Assembly (NCBI GenBank): GCA_965112735.1
Contig: OZ218951.1
Location: 1,178,001-1,242,000 of the forward strand
Source of the DNA: Phaeosaccion multiseriatum
Taxonomy: Eukaryota; Ochrophyta, other classes
Length of the DNA stretch: 64,000 nt
Direction of reading: 5' to 3'
In this document: positions 55,201 to 64,000 of the stretch, in pieces
How positions within the stretch are numbered: position 1 is the first letter of the stretch
How the letters are laid out: each line of letters starts with the position of its first letter
Program-made: the position numbers and the translations under genes
Notes under the pieces: generated by a model
What the model was told of the DNA's origin: nothing
Databases searched by the model: none
What the model saw: only the letters and a program-made list of their open reading frames with translations

Positions 55201-55485
55201 CTGCTGGGGGCGACGATTCGCAGGAGGGTGGGCTCGGGCGTTAATGGGGCTGGCTGCCCGCCCTCCTCGCTCGCTCCGCAGATTGGCAACTTCAACACTC
55301 CAGCCATCAGGCAGTCATGGACCTTCCTCGCTCGTCGAGCCTGCGCTCGCTGGGGGTCGTGTGCGCGCCCCCTTCCTTGGCCAACAACGGGAGGCGTGAG
55401 AATGGCGAAAGGCGAATCAAATTGATGCATAAAAAAGACATGCGTTGAAGAGGGCGGAAAGGGCTCAGGCCGTCAGGTGCCATCC
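52292..55485 (+). repeat. Tandem duplication unit B
   Basis: Second copy of the unit starting TCACGCCCTGACC; homology ends at GTGCCATCC (55485), 58 bp before the DOT1-like start codon. It lacks the three insertions of unit A. Confidence 0.95.
52495..54787 (+). CDS. Secreted cysteine-rich modular protein, copy B
   Basis: Exons: 52495-52751, 52864-52977, 53164-53289, 53409-53631, 53849-54787; in frame, 552 residues. Same plan as copy A: signal peptide, CC-core modules split by phase-2 introns, Pro/Thr linker and three LGWAGSC-type modules. All cysteines are kept. Exon 5 (939 nt) differs from copy A by only one replacement near its start (TSNG to TNNG), while exons 2-4 carry about 20 replacements, e.g. 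GDGAFC against HGEGAEC, FAASPGLGQC against FGSSPEQGRC, and LTGYC against TNGFC. The gene appears intact, with the same splice signals and a polyadenylation signal at 54993. Confidence 0.85.
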
Positions 55486-55542
55486 ACTAAAAGTAAAACA
55501 GTTGAGTTGGTTCTCAACACCCTAGAAGAAGAAATTCATAAG
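54788..55542. other. 3' region of unit B and duplication junction
   Basis: Carries the AATAAA (54993-54998), an older TIR-element remnant from 55021 and the empty target sites (about 55419-55440). The unit ends at 55485. Open frames here mirror unit A and are not coding-like. Confidence 0.6.
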
Positions 55543-59227
<3,685 letters not shown>

Positions 59228-60224
59228 CTCAATAGAGGGGCCAGGAAACCTTATGTACGTATATACTAAACTACTGACAAGATACGTACTTCTGTATCAG
59301 TGTGGGTCGAAGCGAATCCTGGAGTCAAGGGGTTTCCAACATACACATGCCTGTAACTTATGTGTGTGTACGCTGGTGATATTATATGTATCCAACTGTG
59401 ACTGTCGTGTATGGGGAGGTCACCCCGGAGAAGCCGCTCCGCTCTGCCTCCTCCGCCTACAAAAGATTTGCACTCAGCGAATGAGTTGCTCTTGTTGCTC
59501 TTCGAATGAGTTGCTCTTGTTGCTCTTCCTCTTCTTCCCTTCCCTCCTTGAGAGGATGGTCGTCGACGTGATGAGAGACTGCAAAGCAAAGCCCCCCCGT
59601 TCAGAGCCACACCCATTCCACGCCGCTTCCTCCTGCCTGTAAGCATCGACACTGCAGCATCGCTCAACCGCCAGCCAATGACCACTGGCCCTATACGCTC
59701 CTTGGCCCCTTGTGAAATGAAACTGCCAACCCCCCCCCCAAGTCTCCAAGGCGGTTGATGAAGAGCGAAAACCCACGATGCCCACGCAGTGCCGGAAACC
59801 TTCCCCCCACAACACAATCCAGTTCGGATTAAACTGATCCATCCACCAAACCAACAAACGAATCAAAAGAAATGGATGACGAAGCTCTCATAGACACTTG
59901 ATCCGTCCTCCATTTTGGCCCCCATCGTGTGGCGACATGCAGGCAGGCAGGCAGGCAGGCAGACAGGCAGGCAGACAGGCAGGCAGACAGGCAGGCAGAC
60001 AGGCAGGCAGACAGGCAGGCAGACAGGCAGGCAGGCAGGCAGGCAGGCAGGGAGACCGTCAGCCTTGCTGTGCTGCTCTGTGTCCGGGCAGAGCCAAGGC
60101 GAAGGCGATGATAGTGGCCTCGTTCGTCCCCCGGAGCATGGACGCTGGCGCCGATCGGAAAAGGCGTACATACACACTCCCACTCGAGCACGCACGCCCG
60201 CCACACACACACGCACACATCTCC
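59228..60224. other. Convergent intergenic region DOT1-like / TMEM164-like
   Basis: No gene recognised. Contains a 19-bp direct repeat (GAATGAGTTGCTCTTGTTG at 59479 and 59504) and a CAGG/CAGA tetranucleotide array at 59939-60051. Confidence 0.6.
59939..60051 (+). repeat. CAGG/CAGA tetranucleotide array
   Basis: About 28 units, mostly alternating GGCAGGCAGACA; related in sequence to the TCTG array (complement CAGA). Confidence 0.92.
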
Positions 60225-62236
60225 TCAGTGCGAGAGCAGCTCTTCTTTCCATGACATATCCCCCTGCATCAAGCGAGACACGTGTTCGCTGGAGAGCGGC
60301 CTGAGGTCTTGTGGCATTTCCCGCGGCCCTGTCCGCCGCCCTCCGTCCTCCTCCTCCTGCTCCTCGTCGTCGTCGTCGTTCTCCTCCTCCTCCTCCTCCT
60401 CGTCATCATCGTCCTCCCCCCCTTCCTCCTCCTCCTCCTCCTCCTCCTCCTCCTCCTCCTCCTCCCCCTTGTGCACATGAGCGCTCTGAGAACTCAGGAG
60501 GTGGCCCTCGCTGTCGCCCGCACCAACACCATTGGCGCCGCCACCCCTCCCAGCGGCCGCCGCTGTTGCTGCCAGAGGGGCAGAAGGAGAACAATAGGAT
60601 GATGGTGATGATGAAGAAGAAGAAGAAGAAGAAGAAGAAGAAGAAGAAGAAGCGAGCGAAGAAGCCTCCACGGAAGATTCCCCCGAAATCGAGGATGGAC
60701 GTGCAACCCCTGCGACAACGGCCAAGATCAAAAGGACCTGCGCCGTGATTGCGTGCAAGACCATGCACAGCAGCGCCATAACCATGCGGTAGTACCGGCC
60801 GTACGTCGCGAGAGGGGCGGGAGGCACCATCATGGTGGCCACGTTGATGCCGCTGTGAATGGACACGGGCAGCAGGACCGCCCAGTGGAAGAGCGCCATG
60901 ACACACCATCCCATGATGGCCCACCATGCGTCTTTGTACATCCACCTTCCCATGGGCTGAGCCAGGCGGATGAGAAAGGCAAGGACCATAAATATATGCT
61001 GGAGGTAGAATAGAGTGAGCTCCATCCTCGCCTCGGGGAGGTCAGGCACGGCCAGGGCCAAGGTTGGTCCCCATAGGAGTGTCACTTTGATTTGGGAGTA
61101 AAGGGGAGGGGAGGGAGGGGCGGGGGAGAGAAACGGGATTTTGGTTGGTTGGCTGGTTGGTTGGTTTGTTGGTTGGTTGGTTGGTTGGTTGGTTGGCTGG
61201 CTGGTGCACGTTTCGACGCTTACGTTGCCCTCTTCTACAACAGATGAGGAAATGGAGTCAGGGGGGGTGCTGCCCTGTGGATATGCGACGCAAGACGGTC
61301 GAAGACAGGGGTTGGGAGGGAGGTGAAAGTGGTACCTTATGTGCAAGTACGTACCTGCAACGTGGAAGACGCCTGTCCCCAGGGGCCCTCTGAGGTGAGC
61401 GGCCAAGGCCAAAAGGACGGAGTGAATGTGGCAAGGTTGGAACAGGTACACCGGGTGGTTCGACGGGTCGACGCCTGTTATTTTCTACGCATGGACACAT
61501 GTCACGATCACGGGGAGAGAGAAAAAAGTAAAGAGAGGAAGAAAAAGAAGCAGGAACAAGCGGCGGGGGGGGGGAGAGGGAGGAGGGGGTGCGGTGAGAG
61601 ACCTTCGATAACGACAGCCGATGCCCTCTCTCTCTCTCTCTCTCTCTCGTTCTCTTGGTCCATGCACATTGACTTGCCACGGGATTGGCCCAATCGAAAC
61701 CCCACGGCCCCCATCACACACGTCGACACAAGCTCGACACTCACCAGGACCGCACCCATGAGCACAAACAAGAGTAGTAGCGCCGACCACAGCTTCACGA
61801 GCCGCTCCACGCGAGGCGAGAACTGACTGGGATAGCCCCGCCGTAGAGGGTCAGTGTTAGCCGCCGCATCACTGCATTCGGCCTCCCGCTGCATCCGGCA
61901 GTGGCAATAACAGCGCTTCCCCACCCAGCACACAATATAGAGCAAGATGGCGGAGCACAGGAAGAGCTCCACCACCGTCTGATGCGGAGATATTGTCCAC
62001 AGGACACGCTCAGGGCCAAGGTCTTTCGCCATCTCCAGCACGTTCCGGCACATGTGTGCTTCCGACAATGCGCTGCTACGCTCATCTTCGTCACCTTCGT
62101 AGAGGCCCGTGACAAGATCTGGTGGGCAGTAGGGTGGAATGTCCGTGTTCCACCCGTGCAGGTGGTGAGCGAGGTAGTCGACCACGCGAACCACCCCACT
62201 GAAAGTCTCTTGCAGTATAGCAATAGTGGGGTCCAT
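60225..62236 (-). CDS. TMEM164: TMEM164-family multi-pass membrane protein
   Basis: Exons: about 61720-62236, 61355-61474, 60225-61084; in frame, about 498 residues. Exon 1 has a lumen-facing start (MDPTIAILQETFSG) and helices VELFLCSAILLYIVCWV and LWSALLLLFVLMGAVLV. Exon 2 has the family motif VYLFQPCHIHSVLLALAAHL (YLLNPCH in animals). Exon 3 has LPEARMELTLFYLQHIFMVL, WWAIMGWCVMALFHWAVLLPV, INVATMMVPP and GRYYRMVMALLCMVLHA, aligning with the FELEIYYIQH, YHFSVLQ, NLNNMLCP and WYRIWASGHQ blocks of TMEM164. Human TMEM164 is about 300 residues; the excess is a Ser-rich, then Glu/Asp-rich cytosolic tail. TMEM164 is reported as an acyltransferase making ether phospholipids. The exon 1 donor (GTGTGA at 61719) was chosen by phase and is uncertain. 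Confidence 0.82.
61141..61205 (+). repeat. (TTGG)n repeat in TMEM164-like intron
   Basis: About 15 TTGG/CTGG units between exons 2 and 3. Confidence 0.9.
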
Positions 62237-62686
62237 TTGCTTTTTGCGATGGGAAAGACCTTGTTGTGTGTTCAAGTCGCGCTGCTCCAGTCGGCGGCAA
62301 GCCTAGCCACGGCCGCACCAGCCCCGAAGCTCACGCACATGAATGGGGCGACAATTCTAACGATATCGCCCCACCCTGGGGTCTCTTTCGCTCTCTCCTG
62401 AATATAAAAGGTCTCAAGGTCTCGAAAAAAGGAAAAAAAATGAGTGAGTAAGTCATTCACATAAAACGGAAACTTATTCACATAAAACGGAAACTGAAAC
62501 TGAAACGCCATTTCCCCCCCTTCCGCCCTACAGTATTGCCTCTGATAGGGAAGCGATGGCCCTTACCGGCGGCCCAGGAGACTGTTGTGGCGACAGATCT
62601 CTTGGCTGCTGCTGATAACTCAATCGGACGGAGAGGGAAGGGAGAGGCAAGCATGCAAAGAGAGCAAAAAAATAGAAGGAGATAGT
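62237..62686. promoter_or_regulatory. Divergent promoter region, TMEM164-like / right-edge gene
   Basis: 450 bp. Contains a direct repeat TTCACATAAAACGGAAACT at 62456-62474 and 62478-62496, followed by GAAACTGAAAC, an unusually AT-rich repeat for this window. Confidence 0.45.
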
Positions 62687-64000
62687 ATGGAGGAGCCAGC
62701 GACAGAGACTCCTTTTTCGGCATTCTTGCACCATGAGGAGAGGCCGGACGGAGACCGCTCTGTGTGGATGGCCTCCCTCCAGTGGAGGCAGAAGCGGAAG
62801 CTCCACAGTCGAGGAAGCGGCAAGGAGGGAGAGTACGACAGTGGCCCAGCCACTCGAGGCAGCAGCAGCAAAACACAGCCATTTCCTGCTGCAACAGCGA
62901 CGAGTAAGGGGTTGCTTTCCCGTGGCTTCCAACCGCTTCCAGATTCCCACCCTACCACTCCCGCGGCCACTTGTGCCGACGCCCTCGCCTATGTGGAGTC
63001 GGCCCTGCTGGCGACGAGTTGGGGAGGGCTGGCACAAGACGACTACAAAGGCACCCTCTCAAGAAGGCCTGACCTGGCTGGCTCTGGCACGCAAACCCTG
63101 GATCTTTGCCATCATCATCAACATCAGCACCAATCTCAGCGCCAGCAGCGTCACACCCGGGGCGAGGAGGACGAGGAGGACGAGGAGGATATTGGGTCAG
63201 GTCCATCGGGGTGGGTGGACCGAGCTCGGCCGAAGACTGTCTCTTTTGCACCCTCGGACGTGATTTACCATCTCGATGATGACCTTGTGTGGGGCAGGTT
63301 TGGGAAGAAGAAGAAGAAGAAGAAGGAGAAGAAGGAAGAAGAAGGAGTGGGAGGAGGAGCAAGTGCGGACGGATTGCAGGAAGAAAGGATTGGGAAACGG
63401 GACGAAGAAGAAGCAGCGGGCAGGGGAAGGGGGAGACGAAGGAGGAGTGGTGGCCCTCCTTCGCTCACGCACAGGAGGCGGCGACCGCAAAGTTGCTTGG
63501 ATGGAGGCGCGGCCTCGGCCATACTGAGGCGATCTCAGAGCAACATGTTCGATTCACCTTACAGCCCGCCACGCTCGTCTCGTGCCTCTTCTGTCCTCGG
63601 CAGCACTAGCACCACCACCTTGAGGGGGAACAACACCCGCACATCCAGCAGTAATTCAAGTAGTTGTTGTGGTGGTGGTGGTGGTGGTGGCAGGAGCAGC
63701 AGAGAGAGGGAGAGTCGGACCGAAGCAGCAGCCGAGGACGCGGAGGCTGTCCAGCGACTGTTGCTACCCACGTTACAGTGGACCCTTGGCGCAGCATCAC
63801 CCGCTCCTGCCGCTGATGGTGGTGGGATGGCGGAAAGCAGTGGTGGTGGTGGTGGCAGAGAGGGGGGGCGGGGTGTGGAGGGGCTTGGTGGGACGAGTAG
63901 TAGCAGAGGCGGTAGTGGCAGCAGGGAAAGCAGTAGCAGCAGAAAGAGCAAGAGGAAGAGGCCGAGGTCGGCCGAACAAGTCATGCTTTGGCGCATTCGC
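62687..64000 (+). CDS. Unknown disordered protein with PP1-docking-like motif (3' end outside window)
   Basis: The frame from ATG 62687 (MEEPATETPFSAFLHHEERP) stays open to the right edge, 438 codons, without a recognisable domain. Notable parts: ADALAYVESALLATSWGGLA (helical), His/Gln-rich and EEDEEDEED stretches, then PKTVSFAPSDVIYHLDDDL at about residues 182-200, where KTVSF fits the RVxF docking motif for protein phosphatase 1. A Lys/Glu-rich stretch and a Ser-rich region with RRSQSNMFDSPYSPPRSSR (possible phosphosites) follow. The peptide content is more varied than in other frames, which is why this frame is chosen; the frame starting MRRGRTETAL at 62733 lacks such features and stops at 63263. 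Function unknown. Confidence 0.6.
   Translation, partial: MEEPATETPFSAFLHHEERPDGDRSVWMASLQWRQKRKLHSRGSGKEGEYDSGPATRGSSSKTQPFPAATATSKGLLSRGFQPLPDSHPTTPAATCADALAYVESALLATSWGGLAQDDYKGTLSRRPDLAGSGTQTLDLCHHHQHQHQSQRQQRHTRGEEDEEDEEDIGSGPSGWVDRARPKTVSFAPSDVIYHLDDDLVWGRFGKKKKKKKEKKEEEGVGGGASADGLQEERIGKRDEEEAAGRGRGRRRRSGGPPSLTHRRRRPQSCLDGGAASAILRRSQSNMFDSPYSPPRSSRASSVLGSTSTTTLRGNNTRTSSSNSSSCCGGGGGGGRSSRERESRTEAAAEDAEAVQRLLLPTLQWTLGAASPAPAADGGGMAESSGGGGGREGGRGVEGLGGTSSSRGGSGSRESSSSRKSKRKRPRSAEQVMLWRIR

Overview
This window is nuclear DNA of a eukaryote, most likely a photosynthetic stramenopile (ochrophyte, possibly eustigmatophyte-like). Genes carry spliceosomal introns (GT..AG, usually GTGAG donors), are about 3 kb apart and sit on both strands. 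A protein with EsV-1-7 cysteine repeats and an ankyrin-like protein with WLRSEE/CPWD repeats favour stramenopiles. The genome is GC-rich and crowded with microsatellites and GGA/CCT tracts, which often run into coding sequence as poly-Gly, poly-Glu or poly-Ser. No bacterial feature (operon, ribosome binding site, CRISPR) is present.

Layout. 1-1395 (-): TAD3/ADAT3, running off the left edge. 1899-5733 (+): exosome subunit RRP45. 6815-8279 (-): mitochondrial 2-oxoglutarate/malate carrier. 8659-20622 (+): GCN1 in eight exons. 21553-22611 (-): unknown small membrane protein. 22931-25400 (+): EMC10. 25765-28479 (-): FAIM-like protein with Q-rich and Met/Gly-rich tails. 28946-31283 (+): FAD synthase with a C-terminal hydrophobic helix. 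31346-31840: a stretch of closely spaced hairpins, probably a structured RNA. 32583-33617 (-): ankyrin-like protein. 33772-35106 (+): TMX-type thioredoxin/PDI. 36187-39476 (-): metaxin/SAM37-like. 39630-40824 (+): small multi-pass membrane protein. 42367-43509 (-): EsV-1-7 protein. 43719-44015 (+): ABM monooxygenase-like. 45358-48079 (-): DUF3431 protein.

48258-55485 is a tandem duplication (period about 4.03 kb) of a gene for a secreted cysteine-rich protein. The upstream unit holds three inverted-repeat insertions that the downstream unit lacks, so the downstream unit supplies the empty sites. It is followed by a DOT1-like methyltransferase (55543-59227, +) whose intron holds about 1.3 kb of TCTG repeat, a TMEM164-family protein (60225-62236, -), and an open partial gene reaching the right edge (62687->64000, +).

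Most genes are unrelated housekeeping functions: tRNA editing, RNA decay, translation control, mitochondrial transport and import, ER membrane insertion and folding, flavin synthesis. Several divergent pairs start within 150-500 bp of each other and probably share promoters. Exon models were built by hand from splice signals and reading phase; all complete models stay in frame except the FAIM-like gene, which is broken at a poly-G run.
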